Assembly (NCBI GenBank): GCA_947381875.1
Contig: CANCXY010000060.1
Span: 1 to 14,304, forward strand
Source of the DNA: an uncultured Clostridia bacterium
Lineage (GTDB): Bacteria; Bacillota; Clostridia; Oscillospirales; Ruminococcaceae
Direction of reading: 5' to 3'
Length of the DNA stretch: 14,304 nucleotides
The notes beneath the pieces were generated by a model. It worked only from the letters and a program-made list of their open reading frames with translations. It had not been told where the DNA came from and made no database searches. Position numbers and translations under genes: made by a program. Each line of letters begins with the position of its first letter. The first letter of the stretch is position 1. Of this stretch, positions 1-5,895 are shown one piece after another.

Positions 1-45
1 ACAAACAAGTAGATTCCTCATTTTGCGTATAATGGAGGTGATGCA

Positions 46-261
46 ATGAAAAATCGCGTAAACATTGAGGCGGAACGGGGGCGGCTACAGATGACTAAGA
101 CCGACATGTGCGCACAGCTTGGCGTTACGCAAAAAACATACAATGCGTATATTCGCGGCGCGTCGATTCCCTCAACCATCCTCGAAAAGCTGCACGATAT
201 GACGGGGCAGCCTGTAGACTATCTTCTCGGCCTGTCCCCACAAGCTACCACCCGCACATGA
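46..261 (+). CDS. Small Cro/C1-type HTH regulator
   Basis: A 71-aa protein whose middle (about residues 16-60) reads as a helix-turn-helix of the Cro/C1 (XRE) class: MTKTDMCAQLGVTQKTYNAY is helix 2, turn and recognition helix, followed by the GQPVDYLLGL tail typical of XRE proteins. It should bind DNA and act as an element-encoded transcription regulator; target unknown. The start is set by GGAGGTGA at 34-41, 4 nt before ATG. It is the first gene of a same-strand run leading into the primase gene, so a role in controlling the element's replication genes is plausible but inferred. A TATAAT at 28-33 has no good -35 in view and would place transcription start inside the SD, so I do not call a promoter. 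Confidence 0.8.
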   Translation: MKNRVNIEAERGRLQMTKTDMCAQLGVTQKTYNAYIRGASIPSTILEKLHDMTGQPVDYLLGLSPQATTRT

Positions 262-291
262 CCAAAGCGGGCAACAAGGGGGTGAAAAGCA

Positions 292-510
292 ATGGCAAGG
301 CCAACGAAGCATCTATGTTACAAGCGCCTCACAATCTATTTGTCCGAGGAACTCGACGAGGCTGTGCTTGAATTGCGCAGGACACGGGAGTATTGCCGTT
401 GCTCCTACGCGGAAATTATCCGCGTAATGATGACGGAGGGGGCAAAGGCGATAAAGGAGCGTCTTCAGAGCGGCGACAGGAAACCACACAGAAAGGAGCA
501 AAACACATGA
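292..510 (+). CDS. CopG/Arc-like ribbon-helix-helix protein
   Basis: A 72-aa basic protein. The stretch KRLTIYLSEELDEAVLELRR fits a ribbon-helix-helix fold: a short beta strand (RLTIYLS), then helix A. A second helix (SYAEIIRVMMTEGAKAIKERL) follows. Two Cys (YCRCS) lie in the turn between the helices, which is unusual. RHH dimers bind DNA by the beta ribbon; such proteins control plasmid copy number, partition or mobilisation. The SD is GGGGGTG about 10 nt before ATG. Its stop codon overlaps the start of the next gene (ATGA at 507-510), so the two are translationally coupled. Fold assignment is from sequence pattern only. Confidence 0.7.
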   Translation: MARPTKHLCYKRLTIYLSEELDEAVLELRRTREYCRCSYAEIIRVMMTEGAKAIKERLQSGDRKPHRKEQNT

Positions 511-914
511 GAAGAAAAAGAATCGCAAAGCGGAAAACCATCTGGGCGTACCTGGACGGCAAGAAGCTGGTGGACGTGGTACAGGCCGCTTTGGATAACA
601 ACATGATGATGGACGACGTGAAAGCCCTGCTGATCCGGGAAAACCCCGGCCATGAAGTCACCTTCAAGGTAAAGGGGCACATAAACGCCAAAGAACAGGA
701 GGAATGTAAACCAATGGACGAAATTGAGGCCCTTGCGAACCGGATAGAATGCGGGACCCGCGCCCTGAACATCGTGGCCGCCTGCATCGGCGAGAAGTTG
801 GACAGGTACGAGCCTGACGCGCTCTACTACCTGGCCGAAACCCTGACAGAGGCCGCCGTACAGTTGAGCGACAAAGTAATTGAGTTTGAGAAGGAGGCGG
901 CGCATGCCCGGTAA
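507..914 (+). CDS. Small element protein of unknown function, coupled to the primase gene
   Basis: I do not recognise a family. Starting at 507 the protein is 135 aa: a very basic N-terminus (MRRKRIAKRKTIW), a predicted alpha/beta section to about residue 60, and an acidic helical C-terminal half. The SD GAAAGGAG (491-498) and the ATGA overlap with the upstream stop fix the start; an in-frame ATG further upstream at 393 lies inside the previous gene and is not used. An internal ATG at 714 (MDEIEALANRI) is preceded by its own AGGAGG, so a 66-aa C-terminal product may also be made. The 3' end overlaps the primase gene by 11 nt (904-914), so the two should be co-translated. Confidence 0.65.
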   Translation: MRRKRIAKRKTIWAYLDGKKLVDVVQAALDNNMMMDDVKALLIRENPGHEVTFKVKGHINAKEQEECKPMDEIEALANRIECGTRALNIVAACIGEKLDRYEPDALYYLAETLTEAAVQLSDKVIEFEKEAAHAR

Positions 915-3321
915 TCTGCACGTCCCGGCCCCGCTGCATGAGCTGTGCCAGTGGGTATGCTGGGGCAAGCCGGGCGAGGCAAACCGCAAATGTCCCTACA
1001 ACCCCCGCACGGGCCAGCGCGCCAAAGCGGGCGTACCCGATACCTGGGCGGCATTCAGCGAGGCCGTGGGGGCCGTACAGGCGGGACGCTATGAGGGCAT
1101 CGGCTTTGAGTTTGCCGGGGACGGCGGTATCGTCGGCGTGGACTTCGACCACTGTATCCAGGGCGGCGCCCTGGACGCGTGGGCGGCAGACTGGGTGCGC
1201 CGCTTTGACAGCTACACAGAGGTATCGCCCAGCGGGGAAGGGCTGCATATCCTCTGCAAGGGGATACTGCCCGCGAACATCAAGCGCCCGCGCGCCGAGA
1301 TGTACGACCGCGCCCGGTACTTCACCTTTACCGGAAAAGCGTGGGACGGCGCGCCGAAGCCCATCAGGGACGCACAGGAGGACGTTGACGCACTGTACAG
1401 GGAATTGCAGGCCGACGCCGCCAAAGGGCAGCAGACACCCGCACAGCCGCCCCCACAGCCCCCGCCCGCTTTGCCGCCCGAAAAGGACTACATAGCCACA
1501 GCCCTTGCGCGGGATGAAGTGTTTGCGCGGCTCTGGCGCGGCGGACGCCCGAACGGCAACGAGAGCGCGGACGACATGGCACTCATGAACAAGCTGGCCT
1601 ACTGGTGCAGCGCAGACCCCGTACAGATGCAGGCGGCGTTCCTGCAAAGCGGGCACTTCCAGACCAAGGATGAAGCCCACAGGAAGAAAACGGCCCAGCG
1701 CCCGGACTATCTGCAGCGCACCATAGACGCCGCCCTCGCTGCCTGCACGCGCACCGCCGCACAGGATGACGCGGACTTCCACAGCCGCACACAGGGCGCG
1801 GGAGCGGTGCAGCCGGACGCCCCGGAAAGCGGCTTTGCGCCGTTTGAGCCGTTCGACGCACAGGACGCCGACCCGCTGCCGCCCTTCCCCTCTGAGGCGC
1901 TGCCGCCCGTCATGCGGCAATACGCCGAGGCAATCGCGGCAAGCCTGCAAGTGCCTGTGGACATGCCCGCCGCCGCGCTGCTGGCCGTGGCCGCTTTGTC
2001 GGTGCAGGGGGTGTTCAAAATCCACCCAATGCAGGGCTGGTATGAGCCGCTGAACCTGTATGTTGTTATCATAGCGCCGCCCAGCGAAAAGAAAAGCCCC
2101 GTGCTGGCCGAAGCGACGCGCTATATCCACAGCTTTGAGGCCGAGGAAAACGAGCGCCGCGCGCCTGAAATCCGCGCTTATCAGGTAAAGAGCCGGATCC
2201 TTGCAAAGCAGGTCGCCGCTCTCACCGACCGGGCGGGCAAGCCTGCAAAGGCCAAAAGCGACGCTGTCAAAGCGGAAGCACTGTACGACGAAAACGCCAT
2301 ACTGGAAAAGCAGCGCGAGCTTGACGAGTTAGAGGAAGTGCGTCCCCTGCGCCTGTTAGCGGACGACGTTACCCCCGAAGCGCTCACAAGCCTGCTGGCG
2401 GCCAACGGCGGGCGCATGGGCGTGATGAGCGCCGAAGGCGGGCTGTTCGGCATCATGGCGGGGCTGTATTCGGGGGACAAGGCGAACATTGACATGTTCC
2501 TCAAAGCGTACACGGGCGACGTGATACGGGTAGACCGCAAGGGCCGCGCGAGCGAGTACATCCCGCACCCGGCACTGTCCATGCTGTTCATGATACAGCC
2601 GCAGGTGCTCCATGAGATTATGCAGAACAACGAGTTCAAGGGGCGCGGGCTGCTGGCACGGTTCCTGTACTGCGCGCCGCAGTCCCTTGTGGGGCACCGC
2701 GTCTACCGGACGCCGGATATCCCGGACGGGGCACGGGACGCCTGGAACGCACGCCTGAACACGCTGCTCACACTACAGGCAGACGCCCCCGAAAAGCCCT
2801 GTGTGATCCATTTCAGCCCGGAGGCCGAGGCGCTGGATGAACAGTTCTTTTATCAGTTGGAACCGCGCCTCGTGGATGACCTGGAGGACGTGGGCGACTG
2901 GGCGGGCAAGTACCGGGGCCAGATCATGCGCATTGCGGGGGTGCTGCACTGTATCGAGAACGGCGAAGATGCCGGAGTTGAGGCGCTGCGCGCGTCCACG
3001 TTGCAGGCGGCGATTGACATAGGGCAGTATTTTCTTTCCCACAGCCTGGCGGCGTTCCGGCGCATGGGGGCCTGTGAAGGACAGGAGGTGAAGGACGCAA
3101 AGTATATTTTGAAACGGCTGCTGAGTACGGGGAAGATGGAGATTAGCCGTGGTGAACTGTTCCATCTATGCAAGGGGCGCTTGGGGACCTCTGACGGCAT
3201 GAAGCCGGGCCTTGAAGAACTTGCCCGTCGTGGATATATCCGCATAGACAAAGCCTCGACAGGAGGGCGAGGCCGCCCATCAGAAACAGTAGTTTTGAAC
3301 CAAAAAGGAATCTACCCCTAA
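904..3321 (+). CDS. Primase-polymerase / DUF3987 helicase-like replication protein
   Basis: An 805-aa protein that probably starts replication of the element. The N-terminal domain (about 5-165) resembles archaeo-eukaryotic-type prim-pols of the NrS-1 phage kind: metal motif GVDFDHC (D80, D82), SGEGLHI with H115, and RYFTFTG (138-144). A Pro-rich linker (178-192) leads to a helical bundle (195-281), then a DUF3987 ATPase-like region (about 330-720) with a P-loop variant APPSEKKS (391-398). A charged, probably coiled-coil insert lies at 410-480. The C-terminus (about 735-805) looks like a winged helix, with basic GGRGRPS near the end. The start is ATG 904 with AAGGAGG at 891-897; a TTG at 880 lies before this SD. 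The TAA stop is part of the first 9-bp repeat of the array that follows. Family assignment is from motifs; the replication role is inferred. Confidence 0.85.
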   Translation: MPGNLHVPAPLHELCQWVCWGKPGEANRKCPYNPRTGQRAKAGVPDTWAAFSEAVGAVQAGRYEGIGFEFAGDGGIVGVDFDHCIQGGALDAWAADWVRRFDSYTEVSPSGEGLHILCKGILPANIKRPRAEMYDRARYFTFTGKAWDGAPKPIRDAQEDVDALYRELQADAAKGQQTPAQPPPQPPPALPPEKDYIATALARDEVFARLWRGGRPNGNESADDMALMNKLAYWCSADPVQMQAAFLQSGHFQTKDEAHRKKTAQRPDYLQRTIDAALAACTRTAAQDDADFHSRTQGAGAVQPDAPESGFAPFEPFDAQDADPLPPFPSEALPPVMRQYAEAIAASLQVPVDMPAAALLAVAALSVQGVFKIHPMQGWYEPLNLYVVIIAPPSEKKSPVLAEATRYIHSFEAEENERRAPEIRAYQVKSRILAKQVAALTDRAGKPAKAKSDAVKAEALYDENAILEKQRELDELEEVRPLRLLADDVTPEALTSLLAANGGRMGVMSAEGGLFGIMAGLYSGDKANIDMFLKAYTGDVIRVDRKGRASEYIPHPALSMLFMIQPQVLHEIMQNNEFKGRGLLARFLYCAPQSLVGHRVYRTPDIPDGARDAWNARLNTLLTLQADAPEKPCVIHFSPEAEALDEQFFYQLEPRLVDDLEDVGDWAGKYRGQIMRIAGVLHCIENGEDAGVEALRASTLQAAIDIGQYFLSHSLAAFRRMGACEGQEVKDAKYILKRLLSTGKMEISRGELFHLCKGRLGTSDGMKPGLEELARRGYIRIDKASTGGRGRPSETVVLNQKGIYP

Positions 3322-3400
3322 ATACATTTAATCCATAAAATACATAAATTCAAAAATCTACCCCGATTTAATGTATTAAATGTATTTTATGTATTTAGGG
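3316..3400. repeat. Two inverted arrays of 9-bp iteron-like repeats
   Basis: After a CCC, the + strand reads in 9-bp steps TAAATACAT (3319-3327), TTAATCCAT (3328-3336), AAAATACAT (3337-3345). On the minus strand, after CCC (3400-3398), it reads TAAATACAT (3397-3389), AAAATACAT (3388-3380), TTAATACAT (3379-3371), TAAATCGGG (3370-3362). The arrays face each other and form an imperfect inverted repeat, with 12-bp outer arms perfect. Their place at the 3' end of a replication gene suggests an origin or a protein-binding array (Rep, RHH or partition protein). A simple terminator is less likely because the stem is AT-rich and the units are directly repeated within each arm. Confidence 0.8.
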
Positions 3401-3423
3401 TACAACCTGAAAGGAGAAAAAAC

Positions 3424-3600
3424 ATGCAGCAAATCATATGTCCAGTAGATGGGCAGCCCTGCGAGCCGGACTGCTCCGACCGTTTCCACGACAGGCCGGA
3501 GGGCGGGTGCCTGCTGACCATGCTGGCCGAGCAGGCCGACGCCGTTTTCATTCTGGAAGCGGATGGCCTCAAACAGGTAAAGGGGGCCGACCGTACATGA
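3424..3600 (+). CDS. 58-aa cysteine-containing small protein
   Basis: A short ORF directly after the repeat array, with AAAGGAG at 3410-3416 and ATG 7 nt later. The 58-aa product has Cys at 6, 13, 17 and 29 in the first half (MQQIICPVDGQPCEPDC...), which could bind a metal, and a hydrophobic/acidic second half (LTMLAEQADAVFILEADGL). No family is recognised. The stop overlaps the ATG of the next gene (ATGA at 3597-3600), the coupling used throughout this module, which supports it as a real gene. Confidence 0.6.
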   Translation: MQQIICPVDGQPCEPDCSDRFHDRPEGGCLLTMLAEQADAVFILEADGLKQVKGADRT

Positions 3601-3815
3601 TGTACCGCACCTGCCCGCTTTGCGGCGCTGCACTCGACCCTGGGGAGCGCTGCGACTGCCAGCGGTACGAACGCATTCGACCGTATACCACCGAAACCAC
3701 AGAGGGAAGCCCCGAAAACACGGGGCAATTTCCCGAAAATACGGGGAAATTCCCGAAAGGAGCGACAGGCAATGGCAAGAAGGAAATTTGCAAAGCTGAA
3801 AGCGGCCATGTATGA
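3597..3815 (+). CDS. Small zinc-ribbon-like protein with PENTG repeats
   Basis: A 72-aa protein beginning MMYRTCPLCG; the motif CPLC (C6, C9) followed by CDC (C19, C21) looks like a zinc knuckle or ribbon. The middle holds two 7-residue repeats, PENTGQF and PENTGKF, encoded by a 21-bp tandem repeat (3711-3752). AAAGGGGG at about 3581-3588 serves either ATG 3597 or ATG 3600. The gene overlaps the next HTH gene by 44 nt (3772-3815) in another frame, so its C-terminal third could be flexible or not important. Function unknown. Confidence 0.55.
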   Translation: MMYRTCPLCGAALDPGERCDCQRYERIRPYTTETTEGSPENTGQFPENTGKFPKGATGNGKKEICKAESGHV

Positions 3816-3987
3816 GGCCGAGGTCACGCAGGCGGATCTTGCGCGTGAGACAGGAAAAGGGAACACCTATATCACCCGCCGCATGAACGGGCACCAGCCG
3901 TTCGATACCGAGGATATGCGGAAGATCGGCACGCTGCTCCATATCGACCGCGCCCAGTGGCTGGATTATTTCATGGAGGGCACATGA
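3772..3987 (+). CDS. Small HTH (XRE-like) DNA-binding protein
   Basis: A 71-aa protein with a clear Cro/C1-type helix-turn-helix: VTQADLARETGKGNTYITRR (about residues 17-36), followed by a helix (FDTEDMRKIGTLL) and the HIDRAQWLDYF end seen in many such regulators. AAAGGAG at 3756-3762 precedes ATG by 9 nt. It lies in the small-gene run after the primase gene and may regulate the element; no target is shown by the sequence. It is distinct in sequence from the HTH protein at 46-261. Confidence 0.78.
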   Translation: MARRKFAKLKAAMYEAEVTQADLARETGKGNTYITRRMNGHQPFDTEDMRKIGTLLHIDRAQWLDYFMEGT

Positions 3988-4002
3988 CCGCACAAAGGAA
4001 AA

Positions 4003-4034
4003 GCCGCTTTGCGCGCGGTAACACGCAAAGCGGC
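4003..4034 (+). other. Perfect 11-bp intergenic hairpin
   Basis: GCCGCTTTGCG (4003-4013) pairs perfectly with CGCAAAGCGGC (4024-4034) around a 10-nt loop, just after the HTH gene and before the 37-aa membrane peptide. No T-tract follows, so it is not a classical terminator. It may set relative expression within the operon (mRNA end protection or attenuation). Confidence 0.6.
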
Positions 4035-4057
4035 ACAGGGAAATGGAGGATTTTTCA

Positions 4058-4171
4058 ATGGGTACATATATCGCGGCAATCGTTTTCGGGTTCCTGCTGG
4101 GCGTGGTGTCCACCGCCGTGGGCTTTCTCTCCGACGTGAAAGGGGGTGGAAAGGAATGGGCCGAAAAGTGA
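4058..4171 (+). CDS. 37-aa single-pass membrane peptide
   Basis: GGAGG at 4045-4049 is 8 nt before ATG 4058. The peptide has one hydrophobic segment, YIAAIVFGFLLGVVSTAVGF (residues 4-23), then a short charged tail ending EWAEK. This is the pattern of a small membrane protein with cytoplasmic C-terminus; topology is a guess. It overlaps the next gene (start 4156) by 16 nt. Another frame over the same DNA (3984-4139) has a start with SD-like GGAGGG but gives a Trp/Pro-rich product with no structure; I prefer the membrane peptide. Confidence 0.55.
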   Translation: MGTYIAAIVFGFLLGVVSTAVGFLSDVKGGGKEWAEK

Positions 4172-4386
4172 TGGCTGAAGAACTGAACAACCTGCGCAGC
4201 GGCGTTGACGCCATTATGTCTATCGCAATCAACAACGGCAGCGAATATGGCGAAGATGCTTATACGGGTGTGCTTTATGTGGCAACACATTTTGATGAGC
4301 GAACTGACCGCACTTATCGAAGAAATTTCATAATAGTCCCCCGCTTTGGCACCCTCAAAAGCCGCCCCTTCCCCTTGAAGCCGTGA
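4156..4386 (+). CDS. 76-aa protein of unknown function
   Basis: MGRKVMAEELNNLRSGVDAI begins a small soluble protein with a helical N-terminal third, a Gly/Glu-rich turn (NNGSEYGEDAY) and a beta-rich middle (TGVLYVATHFDE, FIIVPRF). I do not recognise it. AAAGGGGG at 4139-4146, 9 nt upstream, favours ATG 4156; ATG 4171 is an alternative but lacks a well-spaced SD. It overlaps the membrane-peptide gene, consistent with operon membership. Confidence 0.5.
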   Translation: MGRKVMAEELNNLRSGVDAIMSIAINNGSEYGEDAYTGVLYVATHFDERTDRTYRRNFIIVPRFGTLKSRPFPLKP

Positions 4387-4403
4387 GGAAGCCATGAGGC
4401 GGG

Positions 4404-4450
4404 GCCGCCCCTCCCTGCAAGGCCATTATACCACACGCAGGGAGGGCGGC
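4404..4450 (+). promoter_or_regulatory. GC-rich hairpin covering the sigma gene's ribosome binding site
   Basis: GCCGCCCCTCCCTGC (4404-4418) pairs with GCAGGGAGGGCGGC (4437-4450) with a single bulged C, around an 18-nt loop. The right arm contains the SD GGAGGG (4441-4446) of the sigma-like gene starting at 4454, so the folded RNA would hide it. No T-tract follows. Translational control is inferred from this overlap. Confidence 0.65.
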
Positions 4451-4453
4451 GCA

Positions 4454-5260
4454 ATGTGTACAGACAAAGAAACAAACGAGGCGCTTGTCAGGCGAGTCAA
4501 AGCGGGCGACCGCAACGCGCTGGCGGCGCTTTATGAACAAAACCGGGGCCTGCTGGCAATCCTGCTGCGCAGGCTCACGGCAAGCCCCGGCAGCCGGGCG
4601 CGCATGGCGGCGTCAGGCGTGACCTTTGAAGATCTGGAACAGGAAAGCTACTTCGCCATTGAGCAGGCGGCGACGCTGCACGACCCAAAGCGGGGCGCGT
4701 TTACAACGTTCCTGCCGTATATCGTGAAACGCATGTTCTTTGCCATGCTCGGCCTGCGCACACAGCGGCAGCGTCGTGACCCGCTCCCCCTCGCGGACAG
4801 CCTCGACCGTCCCCTTTCTCCCGACGATCCGGACGGCCTGGCCTTCTCCGATACCGTCCCGGACAGCTCCGCTTTGCAGCCGTTCGCCGAGGCCGAGGAG
4901 CGGATATTCATCCAGCAGCTTCACAGTGCGCTTGATGAATGCCTTGCGGCGATCCCGCCGCACGAGGCGTCCACCATCCGGGCGCGGTATTATGATGGCC
5001 GCACGCAGGGCGATATCGCCGCCGAACGGGGCGTTTCCGTCTCCTACGTCGGCCAGATGGAACACAACGGGCTTCGCCATATGCGCGGCTCCAAGAACCG
5101 CCACCGGCTGGAGCAGTACCGCGAGGAGATCATCAGCCGCCATGCGTACCGGGGAACAGGCTTTTCCGCATGGAAAAGCGGCGGCAGCGCGCAGGAACGC
5201 ATCGCAGAGGATTTGGAGCGCTGGGGGCTGCTGGGCGCACAGGGACAAGAAGGGAGGTGA
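4454..5260 (+). CDS. Sigma-70 family (phage/ICE type) sigma-like factor
   Basis: A 268-aa protein with a sigma region-2-like part (about 22-98: ALYEQNRGLL..., FEDLEQESYFAIEQAA, GAFTTFLPYIVKRMFFAM) and a region-4-like part (about 155-212) with the HTH TQGDIAAERGVSVSYVGQME. A 55-residue tail (YRGTGFSAWKSGGSAQERIA) resembles tails of sigma-like proteins carried by Clostridia phages and ICEs. It may direct RNA polymerase to element promoters. ATG 4454 has SD GGAGGG 7 nt upstream; an in-frame ATG at 4394 would put a strong hairpin in the coding region and has a poor SD. The stop (5258-5260) lies inside the SD of the next gene, so both are in one operon. Confidence 0.82.
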   Translation: MCTDKETNEALVRRVKAGDRNALAALYEQNRGLLAILLRRLTASPGSRARMAASGVTFEDLEQESYFAIEQAATLHDPKRGAFTTFLPYIVKRMFFAMLGLRTQRQRRDPLPLADSLDRPLSPDDPDGLAFSDTVPDSSALQPFAEAEERIFIQQLHSALDECLAAIPPHEASTIRARYYDGRTQGDIAAERGVSVSYVGQMEHNGLRHMRGSKNRHRLEQYREEIISRHAYRGTGFSAWKSGGSAQERIAEDLERWGLLGAQGQEGR

Positions 5261-5266
5261 AAAGAC

Positions 5267-5470
5267 ATGTTTTATCTGAAGCACAAGGGGAAGAAGCTCG
5301 CCATTGAGGCCGACAACGTTTACACGCAATGCCCGCGCTGTGGGAAGGAATTCCCCATCGACCTTGCCGACATGGCAGCGGATGGGCAGCTTGACCTTTA
5401 CGGCACGTCTGTTTATTGCAGGCAGTGCGGGACGATTGTCCATGAGGGCAAAGCGGATACACAGAGGTAA
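5267..5470 (+). CDS. 67-aa zinc-ribbon protein
   Basis: Two CxxC pairs, CPRC (C22, C25) and CRQC (C51, C54), about 25 residues apart form a typical zinc ribbon; the N-terminus (MFYLKHKGKKLAIEADNVYT) is a basic beta-type lead. SD GGGAGGTGA at 5252-5260 is 6 nt before ATG and overlaps the sigma gene's stop. Small zinc ribbons of this kind are common in Clostridia mobile elements; the exact role is unknown. It ends the plus-strand run; no clear terminator follows immediately. Confidence 0.72.
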   Translation: MFYLKHKGKKLAIEADNVYTQCPRCGKEFPIDLADMAADGQLDLYGTSVYCRQCGTIVHEGKADTQR

Positions 5471-5500
5471 GCCGTTATAATGCCGTCAGCACCGGCAAAG

Positions 5501-5580
5501 AACCTGAAAAAACCTGAAAACATTTTATGATAGGCGGCGAATGTTGAAAAATGTTGAAATCAAAAACCTACAAAAACCTA
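5501..5580. repeat. Three pairs of 10-bp tandem repeats with phased A-tracts
   Basis: AACCTGAAAA occurs twice in tandem (5501-5520), ATGTTGAAAA then ATGTTGAAAT (5541-5560), and CAAAAACCTA twice (5561-5580). The units are different but all 10 bp and in the same 10-bp register, so A-tracts fall about one helical turn apart, predicting intrinsic curvature. Such DNA is typical of origins and nucleoprotein assembly sites. Confidence 0.75.
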
Positions 5581-5599
5581 CAAACCAGAAAATGACATG

Positions 5600-5634
5600 C
5601 CGATAGAGGCCCCATCGGTAGGGGGTCTGCCCCC
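5600..5634. other. Two adjacent GC hairpins, weak oriT candidate
   Basis: CCGAT (5600-5604) pairs with ATCGG (5614-5618), and immediately after, GGGGG (5621-5625) pairs with CCCCC (5630-5634) over a TCTG loop; a C-rich run continues to 5642. Short hairpins beside bent DNA are found at transfer origins, but no relaxase gene or recognised nic sequence is in view, so oriT is only a suggestion. Confidence 0.35.
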
Positions 5635-5748
5635 CTCCCCCTTCGCCGCTCTGAGGCTCACGCCGTCACTGCGAATCTTTCCCGCGCTGGAGGTGTATCC
5701 AGAATAAAAAAATAAGAATAATAAGTTTAATCCGTTTATGTGTGGAAA

Positions 5749-5776
5749 AAAGAGCCAGGAACGTCCCCGGCTCTTT
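5749..5776 (-). terminator. Terminator-like hairpin, distal copy
   Basis: AAAGAGCC (5749-5756) pairs with GGCTCTTT (5769-5776). On the minus strand the stem is followed by TTTTTT, so it would stop transcription coming from the RHH operon. Its right arm shares the 14-mer CGTCCCCGGCTCTT with the hairpin at 5863-5889. Confidence 0.65.
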
Positions 5777-5801
5777 GTGATTTCCTGCGCTGGAAACTGC
5801 A

Positions 5802-5840
5802 CCCTAAATACAAAAAATACTTTTAATACATTTAATCGGG
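5802..5840 (+). repeat. Third 9-bp iteron-like array
   Basis: CCC followed by TAAATACAA (5805-5813), AAAATACTT (5814-5822), TTAATACAT (5823-5831) and TTAATCGGG (5832-5840). By direct comparison it matches the minus-strand array at 3400-3362 at 36 of 39 positions, in inverted orientation and about 2.4 kb away. It sits between two similar terminator hairpins. Confidence 0.8.
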
Positions 5841-5862
5841 CTATCAGCCGTTCATATGAGAA

Positions 5863-5889
5863 AAGAGCCGGGGAGCGTCCCCGGCTCTT
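5863..5889 (-). terminator. Terminator of the minus-strand RHH operon
   Basis: A perfect 12-bp stem, AAGAGCCGGGGA (5863-5874) with TCCCCGGCTCTT (5878-5889), has a 3-nt loop and on the minus strand runs into TTTTC. It begins 6 nt past the stop of the minus-strand gene at 5896-6060. Confidence 0.82.
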
Positions 5890-5895
5890 GTTCTA

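Larger units (their letters stand above)
5471..5895. other. Signal-rich non-coding region
   Basis: No convincing gene lies in these 425 bases. It separates the plus-strand primase/sigma operon from the minus-strand RHH operon and holds 10-bp tandem repeats, two GC hairpins, one 9-bp-repeat array and two terminator hairpins, each listed separately. This density of repeats suggests a cis-acting replication, partition or transfer locus. Confidence 0.7.

Noticed and set aside
28..33. TATAAT as a promoter for the first HTH gene
   Set aside because: No -35 at the right distance, and the implied transcript start would cut into the SD.
664..2130. 488-codon open frame on the minus strand
   Set aside because: Antisense to the 135-aa and primase genes, which have SDs and recognisable motifs; no start signal and no family pattern.
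3984..4139. 51-aa frame coupled by ATGA to the HTH gene
   Set aside because: It has an SD, but its sequence is the hairpin at 4003-4034 followed by an out-of-frame reading of the membrane peptide; kept only as an alternative.
3316..5840. CRISPR array
   Set aside because: The repeats are 9 bp without spacers of 25-40 bp, and no cas gene is present.
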